Origin: Pseudomonas sp. R76
GTDB lineage: Bacteria; Pseudomonadota; Gammaproteobacteria; Pseudomonadales; Pseudomonadaceae
Assembly (NCBI RefSeq): GCF_009834565.1
Contig: NZ_CP019428.1
Coordinates: 3,658,001 to 3,722,000, forward strand
Length of the DNA: 64,000 nt
Direction of reading: 5' to 3'
How positions within the stretch are numbered: the stretch's first letter is position 1; each line of letters starts with the position of its first letter. Below are positions 54,877 through 63,729 of this stretch, piece after piece. Both the position numbers and the translations under genes were made by a program. The notes beneath the pieces are model-generated. The model was not told where the DNA came from. It worked only from the letters and a program-made list of their open reading frames with translations, and searched no databases.

Positions 54877-56061
54877 ATGGGTCATCTCACTATCAAACAC
54901 GTGCGCGCCTTTGTACTGCGCGGCGGCGGCGCGGATTACCACGACCAGGCCGATGGTCATTGGATCGACGACCATATTTCGACGCCCATGAGCAAATACC
55001 CCGAATACCGCCAGAGCCGCCGCAGCTTTGGCATCAACGTGCTCGGCACGTTGGTCGTGGAGATTGAAGCCAGCGATGGCACCGCAGGTTTTGCCGTGAC
55101 CAATGGCGGCGAGCCGGCGGCCTACATCGTCGAGAAACACCTGGCGCGTTTTCTGGAAGGCGCTCGTGTTACCGACATCGAAAAGATCTGGGACCAGATG
55201 TACCAGTCCACCCTCTACTACGGCCGCAAGGGCCTGGTGATCAATACGATTTCCGGGGTCGACCTGGCGCTGTGGGACCTGCTCGGCAAAATCCGCCAGG
55301 AACCGGTGCACCAGTTGCTCGGCGGCGCGGTGCGTGACGAATTGCAGTTCTACGCCACCGGCGCACGCCCGGACCTCGCGCAGAAGATGGGCTTCATCGG
55401 CGGCAAGATGCCCCTGCACCACGGCCCTAGCGAAGGTGAAGAAGGCCTGCGCAAAAACCTCGAATCATTAGCCACCATGCGCGAACGGGTCGGCCCGGAC
55501 TTCTGGCTGATGCTCGACTGCTGGATGAGCCTGGACCTGAACTACGCGACCAAACTGGCCATCGGCGCCCATGAATACGGTTTGAAGTGGATCGAAGAAG
55601 CGCTGAGCCCGGACGATTACTGGGGCTACGCCGCACTGCGTAATAACGTGCCTAAAGGCATGTTGGTGACCACCGGTGAACACGAAGCCACCCGCTGGGG
55701 TTTCCGCATGCTGCTGGAAATGGGCTGCTGCGACATCATCCAGCCCGACGTCGGCTGGTGCGGCGGCCTGACCGAACTGGTGAAAATATCCGCGCTCGCC
55801 GACGCGCATAACGCCATGGTGGTGCCCCACGGCTCGTCGGTCTACAGCTACCACTTCGTCGCCACGCGCCACAACAGCCCGTTCGCCGAGTTCCTGATGA
55901 TGGCGCCCAAGGCCGACGAAGTGGTGCCGATGTTCCACCCGCAACTGCTTGGCGAACCGGTGCCGGTGAATGGCCGCATGCGCCTGTCGGCGCTCGACAA
56001 GCCCGGTTTCGGTGTTGACCTGAACCCGGACTGCCAACTGCACCGCCCCTACAACCGCTGA
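54877..56061 (+). CDS. rhmD: L-rhamnonate dehydratase
   Basis: Enolase-superfamily enzyme that dehydrates L-rhamnonate to 2-keto-3-deoxy-L-rhamnonate. The 394-residue protein has the RhmD N-terminal signature [38 protein letters not shown], Mg ligands in [17 protein letters not shown] and [10 protein letters not shown], and the catalytic His in [12 protein letters not shown]. It follows the MFS gene by 16 bases and precedes the aldolase gene by 11. Confidence 0.94.
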   Translation: MGHLTIKHVRAFVLRGGGADYHDQADGHWIDDHISTPMSKYPEYRQSRRSFGINVLGTLVVEIEASDGTAGFAVTNGGEPAAYIVEKHLARFLEGARVTDIEKIWDQMYQSTLYYGRKGLVINTISGVDLALWDLLGKIRQEPVHQLLGGAVRDELQFYATGARPDLAQKMGFIGGKMPLHHGPSEGEEGLRKNLESLATMRERVGPDFWLMLDCWMSLDLNYATKLAIGAHEYGLKWIEEALSPDDYWGYAALRNNVPKGMLVTTGEHEATRWGFRMLLEMGCCDIIQPDVGWCGGLTELVKISALADAHNAMVVPHGSSVYSYHFVATRHNSPFAEFLMMAPKADEVVPMFHPQLLGEPVPVNGRMRLSALDKPGFGVDLNPDCQLHRPYNR

Positions 56062-56072
56062 GGAAGACTGCC

Positions 56073-56873
56073 ATGAATATGCCCCGCAACGGCTTCAAGG
56101 CCGCCCTCGCCCAGGACGCCACGCAGTACGGCATCTGGGCCGGTTTCGCCACCGCCTACGCCGCCGAGCTCGTCGCCAGCATCGGTTATGACTGGATGCT
56201 CATTGATGGCGAACACGCCCCCAACACCGTGCCCAGCGTGCTCAACCAATTGCAGGCCGTGGCGCCCTACACCACCGCACCCGTGGTGCGTGCGGTAAGC
56301 GGCGACGCCAACCTGATCAAGCAATTGCTCGATGTCGGCGCTCAGACACTGATGATCCCCATGGTCGAAACCGCCGAACAGGCTCAGGCCCTGGTGCGCG
56401 CCATGCGTTATCCGCCCCACGGCATTCGTGGCGTCGGCGGCGGTTTGACCCGCGCCACACGCTGGGACGGCGTGACGGATTACCTGCAAACCGCGCATCA
56501 AGCGCTGTGCTTGATCGTGCAGGTGGAATCACGCCTTGGGGTTGAAAACGTCGAAGCGATTGCCGCCGTGGACGGTGTGGATGCGGTCTTTATCGGCCCC
56601 GCCGACCTGTCCATCGGCCTCGGTCATGCAGGCAACCCCGGCCACCCCGAGGTCCAGGAGCGCATCAAGCACGCGGTGGACGCAACCCTCGCCGCCGGCA
56701 AAGTCAGCGGCATCCTCGCGCCCAACGAAGACGACGCGCGCCGTTACCAGGCCTGGGGCTGCCGCTTCATCGCGGTCGCCATCGACATCAGCCTACTGCG
56801 CCAGAGTGCACTGACCACCCTCTCCCGTTATCGCCCCGCCGCCGACGCGAAAGCGCCATCGCGCACTTACTGA
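56073..56873 (+). CDS. 2-keto-3-deoxy-L-rhamnonate aldolase (HpcH/HpaI family)
   Basis: Class II aldolase splitting 2-keto-3-deoxy-L-rhamnonate into pyruvate and L-lactaldehyde. The 266-residue protein has motifs MLIDGEHAPN, MIPMVETAEQAQALVRAMRYPPHGIRGVGG, IVQVESRLGVENVEAI and AVFIGPADLSIGLGH, with Glu and Asp metal ligands of the HpcH/HpaI family (RhmA/YfaU group). It sits between rhmD and the lactaldehyde dehydrogenase gene with 11-base gaps. Confidence 0.92.
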   Translation: MNMPRNGFKAALAQDATQYGIWAGFATAYAAELVASIGYDWMLIDGEHAPNTVPSVLNQLQAVAPYTTAPVVRAVSGDANLIKQLLDVGAQTLMIPMVETAEQAQALVRAMRYPPHGIRGVGGGLTRATRWDGVTDYLQTAHQALCLIVQVESRLGVENVEAIAAVDGVDAVFIGPADLSIGLGHAGNPGHPEVQERIKHAVDATLAAGKVSGILAPNEDDARRYQAWGCRFIAVAIDISLLRQSALTTLSRYRPAADAKAPSRTY

Positions 56874-56884
56874 GGAACCTGCCC

Positions 56885-58318
56885 ATGCCATCCGTTCCCG
56901 TTTACCAGAACTTTATCAATGGCCGCTTCGTTGCCAGCCAAGCGCATATAGACGTGCTGAACCCGGCCACCGGCGCGCTTCTGTCCAAGGTACCGGCGTC
57001 CACTGCCGACGACGTCGACCAAGCGCTCAGCGCCGCCCGCAACGCGCAAACAGACTGGGGGCGCAAACCCGCCATCGAACGCGCCGGCCACCTGCGGCGC
57101 ATTGCTGCCAAGTTGCGCGAAAACGTCGCGCACCTGGCACGTACCATTACCCTTGAGCAGGGCAAGGTCAGTGGCCTGGCCGAAGTCGAAGTCAACTTCA
57201 CCGCCGACTACCTCGACTACATGGCCGAGTGGGCGCGTCGTATCGAAGGCGAGATCATTACCAGCGACCGCCAGAATGAAAACATCTTCCTGTTCCGCAA
57301 GCCTCTGGGCGTAGTAGCCGGCATCCTGCCGTGGAATTTCCCGTTCTTTTTGATCGCACGCAAGATGGCGCCGGCGCTGCTGACCGGCAACACCATCGTG
57401 ATCAAACCCAGCGAAGAAACCCCGAACAACTGCTTCGAGTTCGCCAAACTGGTGGCCGAGACCGACCTGCCGGCCGGCGTGTTCAACGTGGTATGCGGCG
57501 ATGGCCAGGTCGGCGGCGCACTCACCGCGCACAAGGGTGTGGACATGATCAGCTTCACCGGCAGCATGGCCACCGGCTCACGGATCATGACCGCCGCCGC
57601 ACCCAACATCACCAAGCTCAACCTGGAACTGGGCGGCAAGGCGCCGGCCATCGTGTTGGCCGATGCCGACCTCGACCTGGCGGTCAAAGCCATCCGTGAT
57701 TCGCGCATCATCAATACCGGCCAAGTGTGCAACTGCGCCGAGCGCGTGTACGTGGAACGTAAAGTCGCCGACCAGTTTATCGAACGCATCAGCGCCGCGA
57801 TGGCTGCCACCCGCTACGGCGACCCCATCGCTCAGGCCGATGTGGAGATGGGCCCGCTGATCAACCGCCAGGGCCTGGACAGCGTCAACCGCAAAGTGCG
57901 CACCGCGCTGAGCCAGGGCGCCACGCTGGTCAGCGGTGGGCAGATTGCCGACCTGGGCGCAGGTTTTCACTTCCAGCCCACGGTATTGGCCGGCTGCCGC
58001 GCCGACATGGAGATCATGCGCGAGGAGATCTTCGGCCCGGTGCTGCCGATCCAGATTGTCGACGACCTCGACGAAGCCATCGCCATGGCCAATGACTGCG
58101 ACTACGGCCTGACGTCATCGATCTACACCCGCGACCTGGGCAAAGCCATGCACGCAGTACGCGAGATTGATTTTGGCGAGACCTACGTCAACCGCGAAAA
58201 CTTCGAAGCCATGCAAGGTTTCCATGCCGGTGTGCGCAAATCCGGAATCGGCGGCGCTGACGGTAAGCACGGCTTGTACGAGTACACCCACACACACGTG
58301 GTGTACCTGCAGAGCTGA
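56885..58318 (+). CDS. lactaldehyde dehydrogenase (ALDH superfamily)
   Basis: NAD(P)-dependent enzyme, here predicted to oxidise L-lactaldehyde to L-lactate, finishing rhamnose breakdown. The 477-residue protein has PWNFPFFLIARKMAPALLTGNTIVIKPSEETP, the general base in LNLELGGKAP, and the catalytic Cys282 in NTGQVCNCAERVYVE. It follows the aldolase gene by 11 bases. The length and motifs match E. coli AldA-type enzymes. Confidence 0.9.
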   Translation: MPSVPVYQNFINGRFVASQAHIDVLNPATGALLSKVPASTADDVDQALSAARNAQTDWGRKPAIERAGHLRRIAAKLRENVAHLARTITLEQGKVSGLAEVEVNFTADYLDYMAEWARRIEGEIITSDRQNENIFLFRKPLGVVAGILPWNFPFFLIARKMAPALLTGNTIVIKPSEETPNNCFEFAKLVAETDLPAGVFNVVCGDGQVGGALTAHKGVDMISFTGSMATGSRIMTAAAPNITKLNLELGGKAPAIVLADADLDLAVKAIRDSRIINTGQVCNCAERVYVERKVADQFIERISAAMAATRYGDPIAQADVEMGPLINRQGLDSVNRKVRTALSQGATLVSGGQIADLGAGFHFQPTVLAGCRADMEIMREEIFGPVLPIQIVDDLDEAIAMANDCDYGLTSSIYTRDLGKAMHAVREIDFGETYVNRENFEAMQGFHAGVRKSGIGGADGKHGLYEYTHTHVVYLQS

Positions 58319-58388
58319 GGTGGTGAAATGCGGCCCGGCGCGTTAGCGTGCGGGCCTTTACCAGAATGCTAAAGATAAGGACTGCGCC

Positions 58389-59270
58389 ATGCCCCTGCCC
58401 CTTTACAGCGGCCCGATCATCGACAGCCATCTGCACCTGTTCGACCCGCGTCGCCCCCAGGGCATCCCGTGGCCGGAGCCAGGCAACCGGTTGTATGCCG
58501 CACATTTGCCGGCGCACTACTGGGCCCTGGCCAGCCAGCACAATGTCATTGGCGCCATCGTTGTGGAAGCCAGCCCATGGCGTGACGACAACCGCTGGCT
58601 GCTCGACATCCTGCGCAACGAGCCGCGCATGCTCGGTTTTGTCGGCAACCTCGACCCGCGTGAGGCGAGTTTCGCCGCCGACCTCGACGCGCTGACGCCG
58701 GAGCCGCTGTTCCTCGGCCTGCGCTACGGCAACCTGTGGGACCGCGACCTGCTGGTGGACCAGACACGCCCAGGGTTTATCGACGGTATGCGCCAGTTGG
58801 CCGCCTGCGGGCGCAGCCTGGACAGCGCCAACCCGAACCCGCGCCTGATCAAGGGCCTGTTGCACCTGAGCGATGCCGTGCCGCAGCTGCGAATTGTCGT
58901 CGATCACCTGCCTAACGCCCAGGTGCCGGCCGGCGAAGAAGCGGCCTACCACGCCGACCTCTTGCGCCTGGCCCAACGGCCCAACGTGTTTGCCAAGCTG
59001 GCGGAAATTCCCCAGCTGGGGCCCGACGGGTTGATCACCGATACGGCTATTTATAACGACCGCCTCGCGGTTTTATGGGAAGCCTTTGGCGAAGACCGTT
59101 GCTTCTTCGGCAGCGACTGGCCCAACAGCGATCATCTGGCGGATTTCGCCACCACGCTGGGCCTGGTCAAACGCTGCATGGCGGACAAACCCGAGACGGT
59201 CCAGGCCAAATTTTTCGTGCACAACGCGGTGCGTATCTATACGCCCACTACCGCCCATGGAGACCTGTGA
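58389..59270 (+). CDS. L-rhamnono-gamma-lactonase-like amidohydrolase
   Basis: A 293-residue Amidohydro_2 protein with the metal-binding start IIDSHLHLFDPRRPQGIPWPEPG, LRIVVDHLPNAQ and FFGSDWPNSDH. Relatives hydrolyse sugar lactones, and in this operon it would convert L-rhamnono-1,4-lactone to L-rhamnonate. Its stop overlaps the start of the mutarotase gene by one base (TGATG). Confidence 0.87.
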   Translation: MPLPLYSGPIIDSHLHLFDPRRPQGIPWPEPGNRLYAAHLPAHYWALASQHNVIGAIVVEASPWRDDNRWLLDILRNEPRMLGFVGNLDPREASFAADLDALTPEPLFLGLRYGNLWDRDLLVDQTRPGFIDGMRQLAACGRSLDSANPNPRLIKGLLHLSDAVPQLRIVVDHLPNAQVPAGEEAAYHADLLRLAQRPNVFAKLAEIPQLGPDGLITDTAIYNDRLAVLWEAFGEDRCFFGSDWPNSDHLADFATTLGLVKRCMADKPETVQAKFFVHNAVRIYTPTTAHGDL

Positions 59271-59590
59271 TGCAGACCCGTGCCTTTCGCATGCACCTCA
59301 ACCCGGGTCAGGCCGACGAATACCGTCGACGCCACGATGAGATCTGGCCGGAGCTGGCCGACGCGCTGCTGAATGCCGGCGTGGTGGACTACAAGATCTT
59401 CCTCGATGAACCCGCCAATACGCTCTTCGCCGTACTGGCCCACGATGACGTCCATGGCCTGGACGAACTGCCCGGCACGCCACTGATGCAACGCTGGTGG
59501 CGCTATATGCAGGACATCATGCCCAGCCACCCCGATGCCTCGCCGATCAGTCTCGACCTGCTGCCCATGTTCGAACTGACGCGCCCCTGA
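59270..59590 (+). CDS. rhaM: L-rhamnose mutarotase
   Basis: A 106-residue dimeric alpha/beta-barrel protein that interconverts the anomers of L-rhamnose. Family features include FRMHLNPGQADEYRRRHDEIWPELADALLNAGVVDYKIFLDEPANTLFAVL and WWRYMQDIM. It is coupled to the lactonase gene by a one-base overlap. The ATG at 59270 is used, since upstream in-frame sequence overlaps the lactonase gene. Confidence 0.93.
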   Translation: MQTRAFRMHLNPGQADEYRRRHDEIWPELADALLNAGVVDYKIFLDEPANTLFAVLAHDDVHGLDELPGTPLMQRWWRYMQDIMPSHPDASPISLDLLPMFELTRP

Positions 59591-59630
59591 ACCAACTGGC
59601 TTACAACAACAATAAAAAGGATTCAACCAC

Positions 59631-60689
59631 GTGGAAATCATTCTCTTCGGTGTGATTCTGCACTTTATCGGCGGCTTTGCTTCCGGCAGTTTCTACATTC
59701 CCTACAAGAAGGTCCGCGGCTGGGCCTGGGAAAGTTATTGGATCACTGGCGGCCTGGTGTCGTGGCTGATCGTGCCCCTGATTGCCGCGCAACTGACCGT
59801 GCCGGGCTGGGTACAAATCCTGCGCACGGCCGACACCAGCACCCTGCTGTGGACCTATCTGTTTGGTGTGCTGTGGGGCATCGGCGGGCTGACCTTCGGC
59901 CTGACCATGCGCTACCTCGGCTTGTCGCTGGGCATGTCGCTGATCATGGGCCTGACCTCCGCCCTCGGCGCCTTGATGCCCGCGCTGTACCGCGACCTGT
60001 TCACCACTGAAACCGAGGGTACGCTGACCTCGATGCTGGCCTCTCAGGGCGGGCATTGGGTGCTGTGGGGCGTGGCTGTGTCGTTGATCGGTATCGCGGT
60101 GTGTGGCAAGGCCGGGCTGATCAAGGAGCGTGAAGTATCCCAGGCGGTGAAGTTCGCCAGTGTCAGCGAGTTTTCGCTCGGCAAGGGCATGCTGGTGGCG
60201 GTGATCTCGGGCGTGCTGAGCGCCTGCTTCAGCTACGGGATTTCCGCCGGTCGCCCACTGGCCGCTGCTGCGGTGGAACACGGTGCCAACAGCCTGTTCC
60301 AGAACAACGTGACCTTTATGGTGATCATGTGGGGCGGTTTGACCACCAACGGTATCTGGTGCCTGTGGCTGAATTGGCGCAACCGCACCTTCTCCAACTA
60401 CACCGACCGCAGCACCCCGCTGCTGAGCAACTACCTGCTGGTAGCCGTCGCCGGCACCCTTTGGTTCCTGCAGTTTTTCTTCTACGGCATGGGCGAAAGC
60501 CGCCTGCAGAACGACGCCAGTTCGTGGGTGCTGCACATGTCGTTCATCATCATCGTATCCAACTGCTGGGGCCTGTATTTCCGTGAATGGCACGGCACCA
60601 GCGCGACAAACAAGGGCGTATTGGTGGCGGGTATCGCGGTGATCCTCGGCGCCATCGCCATGGTCGGTTACGGCAATTACCTCGGTTGA
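59631..60689 (+). CDS. rhaT: L-rhamnose/H+ symporter RhaT
   Basis: A 352-residue, about ten-helix inner membrane symporter close in length to E. coli RhaT. The start reads MEIILFGVILHFIGGFASGSFYIPYKKVRGWAWESYWITGG, and SWLIVPLIAA, FGYGISAGRPL-like FSYGISAGRPLAAAAVEHGAN and FLQFFFYGMGESRLQNDASSWVLHMSF follow. The start codon is GTG at 59631; no ATG lies near the conserved N-terminus. Confidence 0.93.
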   Translation: MEIILFGVILHFIGGFASGSFYIPYKKVRGWAWESYWITGGLVSWLIVPLIAAQLTVPGWVQILRTADTSTLLWTYLFGVLWGIGGLTFGLTMRYLGLSLGMSLIMGLTSALGALMPALYRDLFTTETEGTLTSMLASQGGHWVLWGVAVSLIGIAVCGKAGLIKEREVSQAVKFASVSEFSLGKGMLVAVISGVLSACFSYGISAGRPLAAAAVEHGANSLFQNNVTFMVIMWGGLTTNGIWCLWLNWRNRTFSNYTDRSTPLLSNYLLVAVAGTLWFLQFFFYGMGESRLQNDASSWVLHMSFIIIVSNCWGLYFREWHGTSATNKGVLVAGIAVILGAIAMVGYGNYLG

Positions 60690-60717
60690 AACCGCTTATT
60701 CTTTCAGGAGTGTTTTT

Positions 60718-61488
60718 ATGTTGCTTGCAGACAAAACCGTAATCATCACCGGCGCCTCCCGTGGTATCGGCCGCGCCGCCGCCCGTGAATGCGCGCGCCA
60801 GGGCGCCCGCGTGGTGATCGGCCACAGCGGCAGCGGCCAGGGCAGCGAAGCGGCGTATTCGTTGATTGAAGAAATCAAGGCGCTCGGCGGCCAGGCCATC
60901 GAAGTCGGTGGCGACGCCGCCGACCCGGACACCGGCGACAAGCTGGTGGCCGGCGCAGTGAACGCCTTCGGCAGTGTCGATGTGTTCGTCAACAATGCCG
61001 GGATCTGCCCGTTCCACTCCTTCCTCGACATGCCGCGCGAGGTCTACCTGAAAACCGTCAACACCAACCTCAACGGCGCCTACTTCGCCGTGCAGGCGGC
61101 GGCCAATCAAATGAAAAACCAGGGCCGTGGCGGCGCGATCATTGCCGTCAGTTCCATCAGCGCCCTGGTGGGCGGTGGCATGCAAACCCACTACACCCCA
61201 ACCAAAGCCGGGCTGCATTCGTTGATGCAGTCCTGTGCGATTGCGCTCGGGCCGTATGGGATTCGCTGCAACTCGGTCCTGCCGGGCACCATCGCCACCG
61301 ACATCAACAAGGAAGATTTGGCGGATGAGGAGAAGCTCGCCTACATGACCTCGCGTACGCCACTGGGTCGCCTGGGCGAGCCGGATGATGTGGCCGGGCC
61401 AATCGTGTTCCTGGCTTCCGACATGGCGCGCTATGTGACCGGCGCGTCATTACTGGTAGATGGCGGGTTATTCGTGAACCTGCAATAA
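60718..61488 (+). CDS. L-rhamnose 1-dehydrogenase (SDR family)
   Basis: First enzyme of the non-phosphorylative route: oxidises L-rhamnose to L-rhamnono-lactone with NAD(P)+. The 256-residue short-chain dehydrogenase has the Rossmann motif TGASRGIGRAAA, NNAG (VFVNNAGICPF), catalytic Ser in VSSISAL and Tyr/Lys in HYTPTKAGL, and DGGLFVNLQ at the C-terminus. An AGGAG site precedes the ATG. The rest of the rhamnose operon fixes the likely substrate. Confidence 0.9.
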   Translation: MLLADKTVIITGASRGIGRAAARECARQGARVVIGHSGSGQGSEAAYSLIEEIKALGGQAIEVGGDAADPDTGDKLVAGAVNAFGSVDVFVNNAGICPFHSFLDMPREVYLKTVNTNLNGAYFAVQAAANQMKNQGRGGAIIAVSSISALVGGGMQTHYTPTKAGLHSLMQSCAIALGPYGIRCNSVLPGTIATDINKEDLADEEKLAYMTSRTPLGRLGEPDDVAGPIVFLASDMARYVTGASLLVDGGLFVNLQ

Positions 61489-61520
61489 GCACCACCCCCT
61501 AACAACCTACACAGTTCCAA

Positions 61521-61609
61521 TGTGGGAGCGGGCTTGCTCGCGAACGCAGTGTGTCAGTCACCAGATTCATGCCTGAACCACCGCTTTCGCGAGCAAGCCC
61601 GCTCCCACA
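61521..61609. repeat. REPIN-like inverted pair
   Basis: TGTGGGAGCGGGCTTGCTCG at 61521 with its inverted copy ending at 61609, between the rhamnose dehydrogenase and porin genes. It may end or attenuate the operon transcript ahead of the porin gene. Confidence 0.85.
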
Positions 61610-61673
61610 GGGGCCTCTGTGTGCCTGAAATTTGTGCTGTCCCCATAAAAACAACAATACCCAGGAGCATCCC

Positions 61674-62996
61674 ATGCGCCCCACCCTCCCCCTGGCCCTG
61701 CTTTGCAGCGCCATGTCGACCTGCGCCCTCAGCGCCGGCCTGCTCGACCCCAATGCATCCGCCATGCTCGGCGACTGGAACGGCCTGCGCCCGCAACTGG
61801 CCGAACAGGGCTACGACTTCACTCTCAAATACGTCGGCGAAGTCGGCTCGAACCTGGGTGGTGGCTACAACTCCCACACCACCGCGCGCTGGAGCGATCA
61901 GTTGATCCTCAGCGTGAACATGGACCTGCAAAAACTCCTCGGCTGGCAAGACGCAACCTTGCGTATCGGCATCGGCGAGCGCCATGGCAAGGACATCACC
62001 AACGACCGCGTGCACCAGCCAAATGCCACCGGCTTGACCTCGACCATGGAAGTGTTCGGCGGCGGCAATGCCTGGCGACTCTCGCAGTTCTGGTACGAGC
62101 AGAAATTCTTCGATCGCGCGTTCGCCCTGAAACTCGGCCGCTTCGGCCACGGCGAAGACTTCGACCAGTTCCCCTGCGAATTCCAGAACGTCACCTTGTG
62201 CGGTTCCCAGGAAGGCAACTGGAACGGCGTGTGGAACAGCTTTCCCATCAGCCAGTGGGCGGTGCGCGCCAAGTACCAGTTCACTGATGAGTTCGCGGTG
62301 CAGATCGGCGCCTACGACAAGAACCCCGGTAACGCCGAAGCCAGCAATGGCTTCAAACCTTTTATCAGCGGCTCCCAAGGCACCAGTTTCCCTGTCGAAG
62401 CGATCTGGAAAGGCCAGATCGCTGGCCTGAGTTCCGAATACCACGCCGGTTACTACTACACCAACGCCGACAACAAAGATAACCTCAAGGATGCCGACGG
62501 TAACTACGCCGCCAGCACTGGCAAGCCCTACGAGATGTACTCCAGCAATGACGGCTGGTGGCTGTCCGGCCAGCAACAATTGACCACAGTCGATGGCAAC
62601 GCCAAGCGTGGGCTCAACGTGTTCGCCAACCTGACGATGAATGACCCGGACAAGAGCGTGATCAAAAGCCTGATCCAGGTCGGCCTGATCTACCGTGGCC
62701 CGTTCGATTCACGCCCTGATGACACGCTTGGCATTGGCGCATCGAAGTTGCAGGTCAGCGACCGCTATACCCGCAACACGCAAATGCTCAACGCGGCCAA
62801 CGGCATCACTGCGATTGACGACCCGCTGTACGTGCCCGAACAACACCGCGAATACAGCTACGAGCTCAACTACGGCGTGCAAGCGACAAAATGGCTGATG
62901 GTGCGCCCCAACCTGCAGTACGTGAAATACCCGGGCGGGCTCGCGCAAACCCCGGGCGCGGTGGTCGGCGGCGTGCAGTTCATTGCTGACTTTTAG
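61674..62996 (+). CDS. OprB-type carbohydrate-selective outer membrane porin
   Basis: A 440-residue outer membrane protein with signal peptide MRPTLPLALLCSAMSTCALS, the OprB start LLGDWNGLRPQLAEQGYDFTLKYVGEVGSNLGGGY-like ASAMLGDWNGLRPQLAEQGYDF, alternating beta strands, and a terminal Phe (VGGVQFIADF) typical of porins. It would let sugars such as L-rhamnose across the outer membrane. AGGAG at 61663 precedes the ATG at 61674. Confidence 0.87.
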   Translation: MRPTLPLALLCSAMSTCALSAGLLDPNASAMLGDWNGLRPQLAEQGYDFTLKYVGEVGSNLGGGYNSHTTARWSDQLILSVNMDLQKLLGWQDATLRIGIGERHGKDITNDRVHQPNATGLTSTMEVFGGGNAWRLSQFWYEQKFFDRAFALKLGRFGHGEDFDQFPCEFQNVTLCGSQEGNWNGVWNSFPISQWAVRAKYQFTDEFAVQIGAYDKNPGNAEASNGFKPFISGSQGTSFPVEAIWKGQIAGLSSEYHAGYYYTNADNKDNLKDADGNYAASTGKPYEMYSSNDGWWLSGQQQLTTVDGNAKRGLNVFANLTMNDPDKSVIKSLIQVGLIYRGPFDSRPDDTLGIGASKLQVSDRYTRNTQMLNAANGITAIDDPLYVPEQHREYSYELNYGVQATKWLMVRPNLQYVKYPGGLAQTPGAVVGGVQFIADF

Positions 62997-63607
62997 TCGT
63001 TCTCGCCATCAAACACCTGCCCGCGTCCGACCACGCTGGCAGGCTTGAGCAAGGCTCCCGGCGCCAACACCGCGTTCGCGCCGACCCGGCACTGATCACC
63101 CAGCAAGGCGCCAAACTTGTCGCTACCGGTACGCTGCAACTGCCCCTCGATGCGCACTAATACTTCCTTGTCCGCCCGTTCATTGCGGTAGTTGGCGACG
63201 ATGCTGCCGGCTTCCAGGTTGACCCCATGGCCGAGCACCGAATCGCCGACAAAATTGAAGTGCGCCAGCTTGCTGCCGCTGAACACGAACGAGGTCTTCA
63301 GCTCGGCGCCGGGGCCGATGATGCACCCCGCGTCCAACCAGCAGCCACCGCGCAGCAGCGAGCCGCTGGCGACAAAACACTCGGCACCGATGATCAGCGG
63401 CCCCTTGAGCAAGGCGCCGGGTTCGACAATGGCCGTACGGTGCACGGCGACGTCGCCGTGAATGGCGTAATCGTCAGCCGGCAGTTCGGCCAGCAACCTG
63501 CGCACAATCACCGGCGCTTGTGTCACCAGCGCCCAGGGCGCGAGGTCAGCCCACGGCGCCAAAGGGCTTCGGGCAATGTCGGCGATGTAGTCAGTGAGTC
63601 GAATCAA
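62993..63607 (-). CDS. left-handed beta-helix (hexapeptide repeat) transferase-like protein
   Basis: A 204-residue protein whose residues about 45-200 are hexapeptide repeats (GDVAVHRTAIVEPGALLKGPLIIGAECFVASGSLLRGGCWLDAGCIIGPGAELK), as in LpxA/GlmU C-terminal domains. The segment GSKLAHFNFVGDSVLGHGVNLEAGSIVANYRNE resembles the acetyltransferase part of GlmU-type UDP-GlcNAc enzymes, but no pyrophosphorylase domain is present. The start is TTG at 63607 with GAGGG seven bases upstream. Function is unassigned; its 3' end overlaps that of the convergent porin gene by four bases. Confidence 0.8.
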   Translation of the reverse strand: MIRLTDYIADIARSPLAPWADLAPWALVTQAPVIVRRLLAELPADDYAIHGDVAVHRTAIVEPGALLKGPLIIGAECFVASGSLLRGGCWLDAGCIIGPGAELKTSFVFSGSKLAHFNFVGDSVLGHGVNLEAGSIVANYRNERADKEVLVRIEGQLQRTGSDKFGALLGDQCRVGANAVLAPGALLKPASVVGRGQVFDGEND

Positions 63608-63684
63608 TGGCGAACCCTCGAGCGGTCAGAGAAGCTCGAAACGCTAGCATGTCCGCAAGCCCGAACGGAACTTTACTAATTATC

Positions 63685-63713
63685 TTTATATGGATATTTT
63701 ATCCAGATAAAGC
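63685..63713. promoter_or_regulatory. 29-bp near-perfect palindrome upstream of the dehydratase gene
   Basis: CTTTAT (63685-63690) and TGGATA (63692-63697) are mirrored by TATCCA (63701-63706) and ATAAAG (63708-63713) around TTT, with one mismatch. It ends 16 bases before the ATG at 63730, so it may be an operator or a hairpin in the leader. Confidence 0.55.
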
Positions 63714-63729
63714 CTACGAGGTCCGTCCC

